DNA of 64,000 nt from Deinococcus aquaedulcis (GCF_019693445.1 NZ_JAHRBL010000004.1:124001-188000); one strand, 5' to 3'. Numbered from the stretch's first letter, positions 29,229-40,154 are shown. Notes: a model not told the origin generated them from the letters alone. A program made the numbers and translations.

Positions 29229-29279
29229 CGTTGCACCGGGAGAGGAGACTGTTCGGTGTCCTCCTGAACAGTCGCAACG
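29229..29279. repeat. Nested stem-loop element
   Basis: The contiguous strand GAACAGTCGCAACG (29266-29279) pairs with CGTTGC (29229-29234) and GACTGTTC (29247-29254), leaving a 12-base purine-rich bulge on one side. Possible structured RNA. Confidence 0.5.
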
Positions 29280-29361
29280 TGAGGGGCGGCGTCCTTAGGT
29301 GCAGGCCACCCCTGCTCTGCTTCCCTGGACAGCGGGGCAGCTGTACCGGCCCCCAGGCCTT

Positions 29362-29384
29362 ATCCTGAGTGCCAGAGTCAGGAT
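29362..29384. promoter_or_regulatory. Operator-like inverted repeat before the 29386 gene
   Basis: ATCCTGA (29362-29368) and TCAGGAT (29378-29384), 9 bases apart, ending one base before ATG 29386 and overlapping TATCCT (29361-29366) and the AGGA ribosome site. A bound protein would block expression. Confidence 0.5.
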
Positions 29385-29385
29385 T

Positions 29386-29892
29386 ATGCCGATCCCCCAG
29401 ACCCAGCCCACGCCCAGCCCAGCCCCCCAGGACCTCCACGCCCGCTCGTTGCAGCTGGCGGCCGAAGCCTATCTGGCCCACAGCCATCCGCGCGCGCCGC
29501 TGCGCATTGAGCGCCTCAGCCTGCACGGCGTGGTGTACCGCAGCGCCCCGGACCCCGCCGCCCTGCGCCTGAACCGCCCCCTGGCCGAGGACGTGGTGAT
29601 GGTGGCCCTGGCCGCTGGCGAGGCCGCCGCCCTGAGCGGCAGCGCCCCACACGCAGGGGGGCGCGACGCCCGCATGCTGCTGGCCTGCGCCCTGACCGAC
29701 CCCGACGAGCACAGCACCCTGGACGCCTACCTGAGCGTGCTGCGGGGCCGCGCCCGTGCCGGGTTGCGCCGCGCCTGGAGCGAGGTAGAGGTGCTGGCCG
29801 CTGGCCTGCGCGAACACGGCGAGCTGGACGCCGCCCAGGTGGCCCACCGCGTGGCCTGCGCCCAGGGCATCCGCGCCAGCCTGCTGAACTGA
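29386..29892 (+). CDS. Hypothetical protein, 168 aa
   Basis: Unrecognised. A Pro/Thr/Gln-rich start (MPIPQTQPTPSPAPQD) is followed by an Ala/Leu-rich, probably helical protein with HSHPRAPLRIERLSLHGVVYRSAP near the N-terminus. ATG 29386 is preferred over an upstream in-frame ATG at 29299 because the coding look begins there. The TGA stop (29890-29892) is the first triplet of an interspersed repeat. The start is covered by an inverted repeat that could be an operator. Confidence 0.65.
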   Translation: MPIPQTQPTPSPAPQDLHARSLQLAAEAYLAHSHPRAPLRIERLSLHGVVYRSAPDPAALRLNRPLAEDVVMVALAAGEAAALSGSAPHAGGRDARMLLACALTDPDEHSTLDAYLSVLRGRARAGLRRAWSEVEVLAAGLREHGELDAAQVAHRVACAQGIRASLLN

Positions 29893-30034
29893 CAGCGGTT
29901 TTCCGTGATGCTCAGGGGAGGAGAACACCCCCTCAACGCCACGCCAACCGCTCTCTGTCGCTGTCACTACGCGCCTTTCGCCCCAGATGACCCGAAGGGT
30001 GAACTCTTCAGGTCACGTGCTGACCGCTCTGAGC
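29890..30034 (+). repeat. TGACAGCGG interspersed repeat, copy A
   Basis: About 145 bp: starts TGACAGCGGTTTTCCG, includes CCCCCTCAACGCCACGCCAA and ends TGACCGCTCTGAGC. Same order as copies at 58773-58916 and, inverted, 33586-33750 and 61071-61233. Lacks the 20-25-base inner block of the two inverted copies; the distal hairpin is imperfect. Confidence 0.8.
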
Positions 30035-30275
30035 AAGGGGGCCCCAGCTTCCAGGCCCCCCGCTGCCATGAGCGGGCGATGAGGCCCGCCCACCAGCGCT
30101 CTCTGAAGCTCAACAATGCCGACAACCAAAAAGCCTGCGCAGGAGCGGTTCTCAGGCCCGAACGCCCGGTAAGCCCATCTGCGCGCTCGGATTTTGGAGC
30201 CTCCCTTTACCTTGCAGGCTGCCTCACGTTGCGCCCCGCGCCGTGCGCGCACCCTGGGCACACGGAGGTTTTCCC
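30035..30275. other. Leader region before the DUF1540 gene (241 bp)
   Basis: Begins with two small G+C stem-loops (GGGGGCC...GGCCCCC at 30038-30062 and GCGGGC...GCCCGC after it). No open frame with gene character; no clear promoter seen. Confidence 0.4.
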
Positions 30276-30464
30276 ATGAACACCAACGAACCCCAGAGCA
30301 TGGTCAGCCGCTGCGACGCCACCACCTGCCGCTTTAACGAGGACATGAACTGCACCGCCGGGCAGATTGAAGTCAGCCTGAGTGGGCAGACCGCCCAGTG
30401 CCTGACCTTCACGCCCACGGAAGGCATGAGCGACAGCTACGGCATGACTGCCGAGAACAACTGA
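30276..30464 (+). CDS. DUF1540 small cysteine protein
   Basis: 62 residues. The DUF1540 pattern is visible: CDATTCRFNEDMNCTAGQIEVS with Cys13, Cys18 and Cys27, and a fourth Cys (TAQCLTF). The cysteine spacing suggests metal binding. Function unknown. ATG 30276 has CGGAGG 7 bases upstream and a terminator (30520-30551) follows, so it is probably a one-gene unit. Confidence 0.8.
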   Translation: MNTNEPQSMVSRCDATTCRFNEDMNCTAGQIEVSLSGQTAQCLTFTPTEGMSDSYGMTAENN

Positions 30465-30803
30465 AGCCTTCAGGGCGTGCGCTGGGCGCTGGCTCAGCCG
30501 CACGCCTCTTCTTTTCAGGAACCGCCGGGAGCTTCTTTCCGGCGGTTTTCCATTTGGCCCCAGACAGGGGCCATTGTCAGAACCCGGAGAGGCGGGCGGG
30601 GGGCAAGGGGGCCGCGCCGTTTGCCCTGCATCTGCTTTCCCCCATGCCCGGGCAGCTGGGCAGCGCGCCTGGCGCCCGTCAATGGCGCCTCCCGCACGTC
30701 CCTGACCTTTGCATGAAGGCGGTAAGACTTGACGTGGCATGCTGCCAGGCGTGCGCCCCGTTCGCCTCCTCCTCCATTTCCGCTGCCTGAAGCGAGGTCT
30801 GTC
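30465..30803. other. Intergenic stretch between DUF1540 and GGDEF/EAL genes (339 bp)
   Basis: Holds the terminator at 30520-30551 and, nearer the next gene, TTGACG (30729-30734) without a convincing -10 at the right distance. Otherwise nothing recognised. Confidence 0.4.
30520..30551 (+). terminator. Rho-independent terminator after the DUF1540 gene
   Basis: AACCGCCGG (30520-30528), loop of 10, CCGGCGGTT (30539-30547) and TTCC. Confidence 0.75.
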
Positions 30804-33443
30804 ATGAGTCCTGCGGCCACCTTTTCCGCTGTGCAAACCGCCCTGAGTGACCTGCTGCGCGTGCATGCGCCGCAGGCGGTGCTGCTGGCACAACTGGGTG
30901 AGGAGGTGCTGCGGGTGCAGGCCAACGCCCCGGCCGCCCCGGCTGGCCCCGATCTGGTGCCGCCCGACGACTGGTTCGAGCGCGGCGAGATGGTCTGGCT
31001 GACCCGCGACGGCGCCCTGCTGGGCCTGCTGTGGACCGACGGCGGCCCGGCCGCGCCCGACGCGGCGGTGCAAGTGCTGACCATGCTGCTGGCCGCCGCG
31101 CGCCTGGATGGCCAGGGCCGCGAAACGGAAGTGATGGTCACCCAGCTGCCGGTGGCCACCGCGTGGCTGACGAGCGAACTGCTGGTGCGCAAGGTCAGCC
31201 GCCCCTTTCTGGAACTGTTCGAGCTGACCGAGGCCGAGGTCACGGGCCGCAGCGTGCACGACCTGTTCGCCGAGCGGCCCGCGTGGCTGGGCGCACTGGC
31301 GCAGGCGGGCGCTGGGCGCTCGGTGCGGCTGCCCGATGAACAGGTGACGCGTGGGGGCGAGACCTTCTGGATGCGCGGCGAGGCGCGGCCCTACTACGGC
31401 GCGGCCTCGGCCGGCGTGATGCTGACCCTGCAGGACGTGAGCGGCGAGTACGAGCGCGCCGCCCGGGTGGCCGCGCTGCTGGACACGGACCTGCCCGCTG
31501 CCCTGCTCTCGGATTCGGGGGCGGTGCTGCAGGCCAGCCACGGCCTGAAGGAACTGCTGCCCGCTGCTGCGGCCCCCGCCACAGGCGCCCCGCTGTGGGC
31601 GTGGCCCTGCTTTGCCGACGTGCCGTCTGAACCTGTGCGCGACCTTGTGCGGCTGGCGGCCACCGGGGGGGCGGCGCGGGCCGAGGTGGAATTGGCCTCG
31701 GGGGGCAGCCTGGCCCTCAGCGTGCGCCGGACCTCGGAACCGGGGCTGCTGGTGGCGCAGGGCGAGGCCGGGGCCCAGGGCGGCCGCGCGCCGCTGGGCG
31801 TCATGAATCAGGTGCTCTCGCTCTCCGAGGACGCCACCATTCTGGTGGACCACGCCGGGCGCGCGCAGTTGGTCAGCGAGCGGGCCGCGACCCTGCTGGG
31901 CGTGGAAGCCGCGCGGCTGGTGGGCCTGGCCGTTTCGCGCGTGATGAACGAACTGGGCGTGCGCCTCTTTACCCCGGCGGGCGAACCGATGGCCCTGCCT
32001 GACTGGAAGGAGGTGGCCCTGCCGCTGCGCCAGGAGATTCTGCTGGCCCTGCCCGACGGCACCGTGCGCCAGATGGAACTGCGCGTGACCGGCGTGGGTG
32101 GCGAGGCGGGCGGCTCGCGCGGCAGCGTGCTGCTGACCCTGCGCGACCTGACGGCCCTGCGCCGCGCCCAGGCCAAGATTCGCCACGACGCCCGCCACGA
32201 CTCGCTGACGGGGCTGCTCAACCGCACCGGTCTGCGCGAGGCGCTGGGCGGCGCGGCCCCGGCGACCCAGGGCCAGACGGTGGTGTGCCTGGACCTGGAC
32301 GGCTTTACCGAGCTGAACGCCGCGCTGGGCCGCACTGCCTGTGACCGCCTGCTGATCCAGGTGGCCGCCCGCCTGAACGACCTTGCCGCCGAGACCCGGG
32401 GGCAGGCTGCGCGACTGGCCGACGACTCCTTTGCCCTGAGTCTGCCCGGGCTGGACGCCCACGACGCCTTGGCGCGTGTGGAGGCTGCTCTGGACGTGCC
32501 CCTGCGCGCGGGGTCGCGCGACGTGGCGATCACAGCGGCGCTGGGCGTGGCCACCACGCAGCCCGGCCAGCCCGGCGACGCGGCCCTCACCGACGCCGAG
32601 GTGGCCCTGCAGCACGCCAAGCGCCAGGGCCGCGCGCAGCGCAGCGTCTTTGATCCGGCCCTGCGCGCCCAGGTGGCCCGCGCCTTTGAGCTGGAAGAGG
32701 CCCTGCGCGGCGCCCTGGACAAGGATCAGTTCACGCTGCTGTATCAGCCGGCCGTGTCGCTGCGCACGGGCCGCGCCCTGAGCGCCGAGGCCCTGCTGCG
32801 CTGGAACCACCCCACGCTGGGCATGCTGAGCCCCAATGCCTTTTTGGATCTCGCCAGCCGCAGCGAGCTGATTGCCCACATCAGCGAATGGGTGGTGCAG
32901 GAAGCGGTGCTGGGCCGCCAGTCGGTGCGCGGCGCCCTGGGCGACCGCTTTGAAGACTGGGCGGTCAGCGTGAACCTGAGCTTGGAAGAACTGCGCCGCG
33001 CGGCGGGGCTGCGCCGCCTGCTGCCGCTGCTGTCGGCCGAGGGCGCCCCCGACATTGAGGTGGCGGCGGGCAGCCTGCTGGACCACAGCCAGGAAACCCT
33101 GGCCCTGCTGGAGCAGCTGCGCTCGCTGGGCGCGCGCCTCAGCGTGGATGACTTCGGGGAAGGCGAAACCAGCCTGTCGGCCCTGACCCGCTTTCCGCTG
33201 AGTGCGGTCAAGCTCCACCCCTCACTGACGGCCCGCCTGCCCGGCGATGAGAAGTCGGTGACGCTGGTGCAGGCCACCATTGATCTGGCGCACCGCCTGG
33301 GCCTGCAGGTGGTGGCGGTGGGTGTGGAGCATCAGGCCCAGCTGGACATGCTGCGCGACCTGGGCTGCGACGCCGCGCAGGGCTACGCGATCACCCCGCC
33401 CATTCCCGCGTCCGAACTGGTGGAGTGGCTGCGCGAACATTGA
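30804..33443 (+). CDS. PAS-GGDEF-EAL protein with degenerate GGDEF
   Basis: 879 residues. N-terminal GAF/PAS-like sensor regions (to about 460) lead into a GGDEF domain starting HDARHDSLTGLLNRTGLREA; the signature is replaced by LADDSFAL, so it should not make cyclic di-GMP. The EAL domain keeps AEALLRWNHP, VNLS (Asn), DDFGEG, VKLH (Lys) and AAQGY (Gln). The usual EGVET Glu reads VGVEH, so phosphodiesterase activity is uncertain. Start ATG 30804 (MSPAATF) has GAGG 8 bases upstream; the frame is open 75 bases further up without a better start. Cytoplasmic; no membrane segments. Confidence 0.88.
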   Translation: MSPAATFSAVQTALSDLLRVHAPQAVLLAQLGEEVLRVQANAPAAPAGPDLVPPDDWFERGEMVWLTRDGALLGLLWTDGGPAAPDAAVQVLTMLLAAARLDGQGRETEVMVTQLPVATAWLTSELLVRKVSRPFLELFELTEAEVTGRSVHDLFAERPAWLGALAQAGAGRSVRLPDEQVTRGGETFWMRGEARPYYGAASAGVMLTLQDVSGEYERAARVAALLDTDLPAALLSDSGAVLQASHGLKELLPAAAAPATGAPLWAWPCFADVPSEPVRDLVRLAATGGAARAEVELASGGSLALSVRRTSEPGLLVAQGEAGAQGGRAPLGVMNQVLSLSEDATILVDHAGRAQLVSERAATLLGVEAARLVGLAVSRVMNELGVRLFTPAGEPMALPDWKEVALPLRQEILLALPDGTVRQMELRVTGVGGEAGGSRGSVLLTLRDLTALRRAQAKIRHDARHDSLTGLLNRTGLREALGGAAPATQGQTVVCLDLDGFTELNAALGRTACDRLLIQVAARLNDLAAETRGQAARLADDSFALSLPGLDAHDALARVEAALDVPLRAGSRDVAITAALGVATTQPGQPGDAALTDAEVALQHAKRQGRAQRSVFDPALRAQVARAFELEEALRGALDKDQFTLLYQPAVSLRTGRALSAEALLRWNHPTLGMLSPNAFLDLASRSELIAHISEWVVQEAVLGRQSVRGALGDRFEDWAVSVNLSLEELRRAAGLRRLLPLLSAEGAPDIEVAAGSLLDHSQETLALLEQLRSLGARLSVDDFGEGETSLSALTRFPLSAVKLHPSLTARLPGDEKSVTLVQATIDLAHRLGLQVVAVGVEHQAQLDMLRDLGCDAAQGYAITPPIPASELVEWLREH

Positions 33444-33460
33444 GAGCAGAAGGCAGTCGG

Positions 33461-33488
33461 AGCGGCCCCGTGGGATAACGGGGCCGCT
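33461..33488 (+). terminator. Terminator-like hairpin after the GGDEF/EAL gene
   Basis: AGCGGCCCC (33461-33469) and GGGGCCGCT (33480-33488), flanked by AGCAGA/TCTGCT that can extend the stem. Confidence 0.6.
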
Positions 33489-33923
33489 TCTGCTGTGGAG
33501 AAGCGCGGGGGGTGGACAACGCGCGCACAGGCCACACTGAACAACACCGGGGTTTGGCCGCGTGGCTTCCAGCGCGGTAAAGCGGGCTGATAGCGGTAAC
33601 CATATGACCTGAAGGTGAACCCTTCAGGTCATATGGGGCGAGCGGACTTGCAAAGCTGCGGAGCAGAGCGAGTGACCGCGACAGACAGCGGTTGGCGTGG
33701 CGTTGAGGGGAGGGAAGTGTCCCCCCCAACGGAACGGAATACCGCTGTGAGTGACTGTCCCGCTGCCTTCTCGGCCCAGCCCCCCTTCCCCTCTCTGAAG
33801 AAACACTTAAGGTTCCCAGCCTCAGACCGCGTGCCCGGCAACAGGTTGGCCGGCCCCTGTCCCTTTAACGTGAAGGCGTTTCATTCGATTCCGCGTTCGT
33901 CTCTCTTCAGGAGGTTCCCTGCC
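33489..33923. other. Intergenic stretch with repeat copy B (435 bp)
   Basis: Mostly the interspersed repeat at 33586-33750. Then a moderately A+T-richer leader for the next gene including TTTAACGTGAAGGCGTTTCA. An open frame runs through the repeat into the downstream gene, but only from 33924 does it look like a protein. Confidence 0.5.
33586..33750 (-). repeat. TGACAGCGG interspersed repeat, copy B (inverted)
   Basis: About 165 bp. Contains the 16-bp perfect hairpin CCATATGACCTGAAGG (33600-33615) with its complement (33621-33636), the block GCGGACTTGCAAAGCTGCGG shared only with copy D, and ends near ATACCGCTGTGAG. Confidence 0.85.
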
Positions 33924-34913
33924 ATGCCCCACGACGATACCCCCGCCCCCAGCGCCCTGCCCCGCCGCGACGCCCTGCGTCTGCTGGGGGCTGCCGGCGC
34001 CGTTCTGGCCGCCGCGCCGCTGGCCCGTGCCCAGACCGCGCCGGCCACGGCACCAGCCGCGCCCGCCGCCCCCGCCATGCCCATGAACGGCAATGGCTTC
34101 TACCGCCAGAAAATCGGCGACATGACGGTGACTGTGGTCAGCGACGGCACCGCGCCGCTGGCCGCCGTGCTGCCCACCTGGGGCGCCAACCCGGACCGGC
34201 AGGGCGAGTTCGCTGCCACCCTGGCGGAATACAGCGTGGCGGCCACCAACACGGTCAACCACTTCAACCCGGTGGTGATTGAGATGGGCACGCAGCGCGT
34301 GCTGGTGGACACCGGGCGCGGCGGGGCGAACGGGCAACTGGTCGCCAACCTGCGCCGCGCCGGCATTGATCCGGCCAGCATCACCACCGTGTTCATCACC
34401 CACGGGCACGGCGACCACATCGGCGGGCTGACCACGGGCGGCGCGCCCACCTTTGCGGGGGCGCAGCACGTGATGGGCGAGGCGGAATACCGCTTCTGGA
34501 CCACCCAGGCCAGCCCCAGCGCGGCGGTGCAGGCCAACCTGATCGCCCTGAAAGACAAGTTCCGGCTGATTCAGGCGGGGCAAGAGATCGTGCCGGGCGT
34601 GACCAGCGTGGCGACCCCGGGCCACACCGCCGGGCACCTAAGCGTGCTGGCCGGCAGTGGCGCCAGTGGCGTGATGGTGCTGGGCGACGCCGCCGGGCAT
34701 TTCCTGCTGTCCCTGAAACACCAGGGCGCGTACATCGGCTTTGACACCGACGGCGCGCAGGCTGCCCGCACCCGGCAGGTCATCTTTGACCGCATTGCCA
34801 CCGAGAAGCTGTGGGTCACGGGCTACCACTTCCCGTTCCACGCCATCGGCCACCTGCGCCGCCTGAACGCCCGGTCGTATGAGTACGAGCCGACGGTGTG
34901 GAACTGGAGCTAA
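33924..34913 (+). CDS. Exported metallo-beta-lactamase-fold hydrolase
   Basis: 329 residues. A Tat-like signal (LPRRDALRLLGAAGAVLAAAPLARAQ) and a Pro/Ala spacer precede an MBL fold. HGHGDH is at 160-165, a second His lies in TPGHTAGHLS, the bridging Asp in VLGDAAGHF, and the last His in GYHFPFHAIG. This layout resembles lactonase/AHL-degrading and phosphodiesterase-like members rather than true beta-lactamases. ATG 33924 has AGGAGG 9 bases upstream. A terminator hairpin is at 35000-35028. Confidence 0.88.
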   Translation: MPHDDTPAPSALPRRDALRLLGAAGAVLAAAPLARAQTAPATAPAAPAAPAMPMNGNGFYRQKIGDMTVTVVSDGTAPLAAVLPTWGANPDRQGEFAATLAEYSVAATNTVNHFNPVVIEMGTQRVLVDTGRGGANGQLVANLRRAGIDPASITTVFITHGHGDHIGGLTTGGAPTFAGAQHVMGEAEYRFWTTQASPSAAVQANLIALKDKFRLIQAGQEIVPGVTSVATPGHTAGHLSVLAGSGASGVMVLGDAAGHFLLSLKHQGAYIGFDTDGAQAARTRQVIFDRIATEKLWVTGYHFPFHAIGHLRRLNARSYEYEPTVWNWS

Positions 34914-34999
34914 GCAGGCAGAGGGCTATGAGCCATGGGCCATGGGCTGTAAGGAGAGGGCCCGTGGCTTGGGGTTGCTAGGAGCGGCTGGGCCGCCAG

Positions 35000-35035
35000 A
35001 AGGGGAGGCGCTGATCACGCCTCCCCTTTGCTTTG
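35000..35035. terminator. Convergent terminator hairpin
   Basis: AAGGGGAGGCG (35000-35010) and CGCCTCCCCTT (35018-35028), then TGCTTT. Flanked by a looser pair of GCCATGGGCT / AGCCCATGGC repeats (near 34937 and 35093). Confidence 0.65.
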
Positions 35036-35110
35036 CCGGGTGGTGAGGCGCCGTCCTTCACGCGCTTGCCCACCCCTCATGGCTCATGGCCCAAAGCCCA
35101 TGGCCCCTTT

Positions 35111-38023
<2,913 letters not shown>

Positions 38024-38030
38024 GCGGGGC

Positions 38031-38036
38031 AGTCTA
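38031..38036 (-). promoter_or_regulatory. Putative leaderless -10 box of the M16C gene
   Basis: TAGACT on the minus strand, 7 bases before ATG 38023. Confidence 0.5.
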
Positions 38037-38146
38037 GACCAGGGGTTTGCCCGGAAACGCCAGATGCCTTGCGATTGATGCGCGGGGGGCCGGCGGACAG
38101 CCGCACTTCACACCCCTGGCTCACGGTGCGCGCCGGGCCGGGCCGC

Positions 38147-38152
38147 TACACT
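38147..38152 (+). promoter_or_regulatory. Putative leaderless -10 box of the cohesin-like operon
   Basis: TACACT followed by seven bases and ATG 38160. Confidence 0.5.
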
Positions 38153-38159
38153 GCGGCAC

Positions 38160-39128
38160 ATGACACATCACCGTCCCCTGGGCCGCGCGCTGCTGGCCCT
38201 GCTGGTGGCTGGCGCACTGGCCGGGTGCGGGCAGAGCCTCACCGGCACCTCCGCCACCAGCGGGCGCGACCCGCTGCAGTTCGTGGAGTCGCCGGCTGGC
38301 CTGGCGCCCGCCTATGTCAACGAGACCTACGCGGCGCCCCTGACCGTCTCGGGGGGCGCGGGGCCGTACACGGTGCGGCAGGTGAGCGGCACCCTGCCCC
38401 CCGGCCTGAGCCTGCAGGGCCAGCAGCTGAGCGGCAAGCCCACCAAGACGGGCAGTTACACCTTCACGGTGGAAGTCACCGATTCCACCCTCAGCACGAA
38501 AAGCCGGACCATCACCATGAACGTGCAGGACCTGCCGCCCCTGAGCCTGGCCCCCACGCTGCCCGCCGGGCAGATTCGCGGCGAGACCCGCATTCCGCTC
38601 ACCATCACCGCGCCGCGCAGCGTGCGGGCGGCGCGCTTTGCCTGGGATCTCCCCGCCGGCGTGACCGTCACCCGCGTGCAGCCCGAGGGCGGCGCCGTGG
38701 TGTTCTGGCGCCAGCAGGGCAGCCGCGTGGTGGTGGACCTGGGCTTCAAGACCGTGCCGCGCACCGGGGCCCGCGTGGCCCTGCTGACCGTGAAGCCCTC
38801 GGGCCCCGTGGCCCTGGCCACCCCCACCCTGGCCTACGAGGCCCGCGACGGCGACGGCAAGCTGCTGGCGCAGAAACTCTTCCCCGACGAGCAGAAGAAG
38901 CTGGACGACCAGAAAGCCGCTGAACAGAAGGCGGCCGAGCAGAAAGCGGCCGAGCAGAAGGCCGCCGAACAAAAAGCCGCCGAGCAAAAGGCAGCGGAGC
39001 AGAAAGCCGCCCCGAATGCACCCGGCACCACCCCGGCTGGTACGGGAACTGGAACGGGCACCGGGACAGGCACGGGCACGCCCGTCCCCCCCGTCACTCC
39101 GCCCACGGCCCCGGGAGGCGGCAAGTGA
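38160..39128 (+). CDS. Surface lipoprotein: Ig-like (He_PIG) domain, cohesin-like domain, AEQKA repeat tail
   Basis: 322 residues. Signal peptide with lipobox ALAGC. Residues about 40-123 have the He_PIG pattern (PLTVSGGAGPYTVRQVSGTLPPGLSLQG... GSYTFTVEVTDS). Residues about 129-237 look cohesin-like: GETRIPLTITAP, an AARFAWDLPAGVTVTRVQP core, FWRQQGSRVVVDLGF and VALLTVKPSGPVAL. A linker of six AEQKA-type repeats (about 244-280) and a Gly-Thr run end in PPVTPPTAPGGGK. The lipid anchor, extended linker and adhesive domains fit a cell-surface scaffold. Overlaps the next gene by GTGA and shares an operon with a dockerin-like protein. The cohesin assignment is by pattern only. Confidence 0.8.
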   Translation: MTHHRPLGRALLALLVAGALAGCGQSLTGTSATSGRDPLQFVESPAGLAPAYVNETYAAPLTVSGGAGPYTVRQVSGTLPPGLSLQGQQLSGKPTKTGSYTFTVEVTDSTLSTKSRTITMNVQDLPPLSLAPTLPAGQIRGETRIPLTITAPRSVRAARFAWDLPAGVTVTRVQPEGGAVVFWRQQGSRVVVDLGFKTVPRTGARVALLTVKPSGPVALATPTLAYEARDGDGKLLAQKLFPDEQKKLDDQKAAEQKAAEQKAAEQKAAEQKAAEQKAAEQKAAPNAPGTTPAGTGTGTGTGTGTGTPVPPVTPPTAPGGGK

Positions 39129-39574
39129 GGGCGTGGCTGCTGGCCGCGCTGCTGGGCACCGCGTCCCTGGCGGCGGCCACCACCGCCCCCACACTGAGCC
39201 TGGAGCAGCAGGCGAAAAAGGCCGAGGTGATCGTGCGCGCCAAGCTGGGCCCGGCCGCCGAGGTCAAGGTGGGCGAGCTGGTCTATGCGGTCTATCCCCT
39301 CACCGTCACCGAAACCATCGCCGGCGATCCCGCCCGGCTGCCGCAGCACGAGGGCGCGCCCGCGCTGTTCATCCTGAAAGACCTCGCTGACCTGCCCACG
39401 CTCGCAGCCGGGCAGGACGTGGTGGCGCTGCTGTACACCGCGCGGCTGGACAGCCCCTTCGTGGGCTTTAACCAGGGCCTGTACGCCGTGACCGACGGCG
39501 CGGTCAAGGCCGGCACCATCACCGATCCGGTCAAGCTGCGCGAGGCCATGCTGAGCGCGCGGGGGCAGAAATGA
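39125..39574 (+). CDS. Secreted hypothetical protein between cohesin-like and dockerin-like genes
   Basis: 149 residues with a cleavable signal peptide (MRAWLLAALLGTASLAAA). The mature part is beta-rich (VIVRAKLGPAAEVKVGELVYAVYPLTVTE..., PALFILKDLADL). Not recognised. GTG 39125 overlaps the upstream stop (GTGA), and its own TGA overlaps the ATG of the dockerin-like gene (ATGA), so all three are made together in similar amounts and exported. Confidence 0.75.
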   Translation: MRAWLLAALLGTASLAAATTAPTLSLEQQAKKAEVIVRAKLGPAAEVKVGELVYAVYPLTVTETIAGDPARLPQHEGAPALFILKDLADLPTLAAGQDVVALLYTARLDSPFVGFNQGLYAVTDGAVKAGTITDPVKLREAMLSARGQK

Positions 39575-40083
39575 AGCGGGCCCTGCTGCTGGCCGCGCTC
39601 CTGCTGGGGGGGGCCCAGGCCGCCAGCGTGAAGCTGCGCCCGCAGGGCGACGAGCTGACGCGCGCCGTGCGCGAGGCCCTGACGGCCCTGAGCACCCCCG
39701 AACTGCCCGTGACCCTGGACACCGGGGGCGGCGTCATCCTGGCGCTGGGCGGCGCGGCCCCCTTCAACCCGGATGTGGCCGCGCGCGTGGTCACCGTGAA
39801 TGGCGAGCGGCGCATTGAGTTCAACCCACGCGGGCCGTTGCCGCTGCAAGACGCCATCCGCGCCGAACTGGCCCGCGAACTGCGCCTGAGCGAATGGACC
39901 CCCGCCGCTGCCCGCACCCGCCTGAGCGGCGCCGACCTGAACGGCGACGGCAAGATTGACCTGAGCGATCTGGCCCTCTTGATGGCCAACCACGGCAAGA
40001 CCACCCCGGTGGGTGACCTGAGTGGCGACGGCAAGGTGGACGACGCCGACGTGCGCCTGTTCGGGGCGCAGTACAAACCCTGA
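39571..40083 (+). CDS. Secreted protein with dockerin-like double calcium loop
   Basis: 170 residues. Signal peptide MKRALLLAALLLGGAQA. The middle holds a short domain (VILALGGAAPFNPDVAARVVTVNGERRIEF). The C-terminus has two 12-residue calcium loops, DLNGDGKIDLSD at 122-133 and DLSGDGKVDDAD at 149-160, each followed by a helix: the type-I dockerin layout of two EF-hand-like repeats about 27 residues apart. Dockerins dock onto cohesins; the first gene of this operon has a cohesin-like domain. A G+C-rich hairpin (40101-40138) ends the operon. Confidence 0.82.
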   Translation: MKRALLLAALLLGGAQAASVKLRPQGDELTRAVREALTALSTPELPVTLDTGGGVILALGGAAPFNPDVAARVVTVNGERRIEFNPRGPLPLQDAIRAELARELRLSEWTPAAARTRLSGADLNGDGKIDLSDLALLMANHGKTTPVGDLSGDGKVDDADVRLFGAQYKP

Positions 40084-40100
40084 ACGCGGGCTGGCGGGGT

Positions 40101-40138
40101 GGGGCCGGGGGCGCGCACCTTTGCCGCCCCCCGGCCCC
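40101..40138 (+). terminator. Hairpin at the end of the cohesin/dockerin-like operon
   Basis: GGGGCCGGGGG (40101-40111) pairs with CCCCCGGCCCC (40128-40138). It ends 3 bases before the next -10 box. Confidence 0.55.
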
Positions 40139-40141
40139 TGC

Positions 40142-40147
40142 TACGCT
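40142..40147 (+). promoter_or_regulatory. Putative leaderless -10 box of the small S4 gene
   Basis: TACGCT followed by seven bases and ATG 40155. Confidence 0.5.
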
Positions 40148-40154
40148 GCCGGGC

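Larger units (their letters stand above)
29039..29385. other. Intergenic region rich in inverted repeats (347 bp)
   Basis: No gene. It holds a 14-bp perfect hairpin (29130-29160), a small palindrome GTTGATCTTGAGATCAAC around 29184-29201, a nested stem (29229-29279) and an operator-like repeat before the next gene (29362-29384). This concentration suggests a mobile or structured-RNA element. Confidence 0.5.

Noticed and set aside
30207..33218. A 1000-codon open frame on the minus strand opposite GGDEF/EAL
   Set aside because: Same reason: a shadow of the real gene; composition biased to Gln, His, Ala, Arg and Gly.
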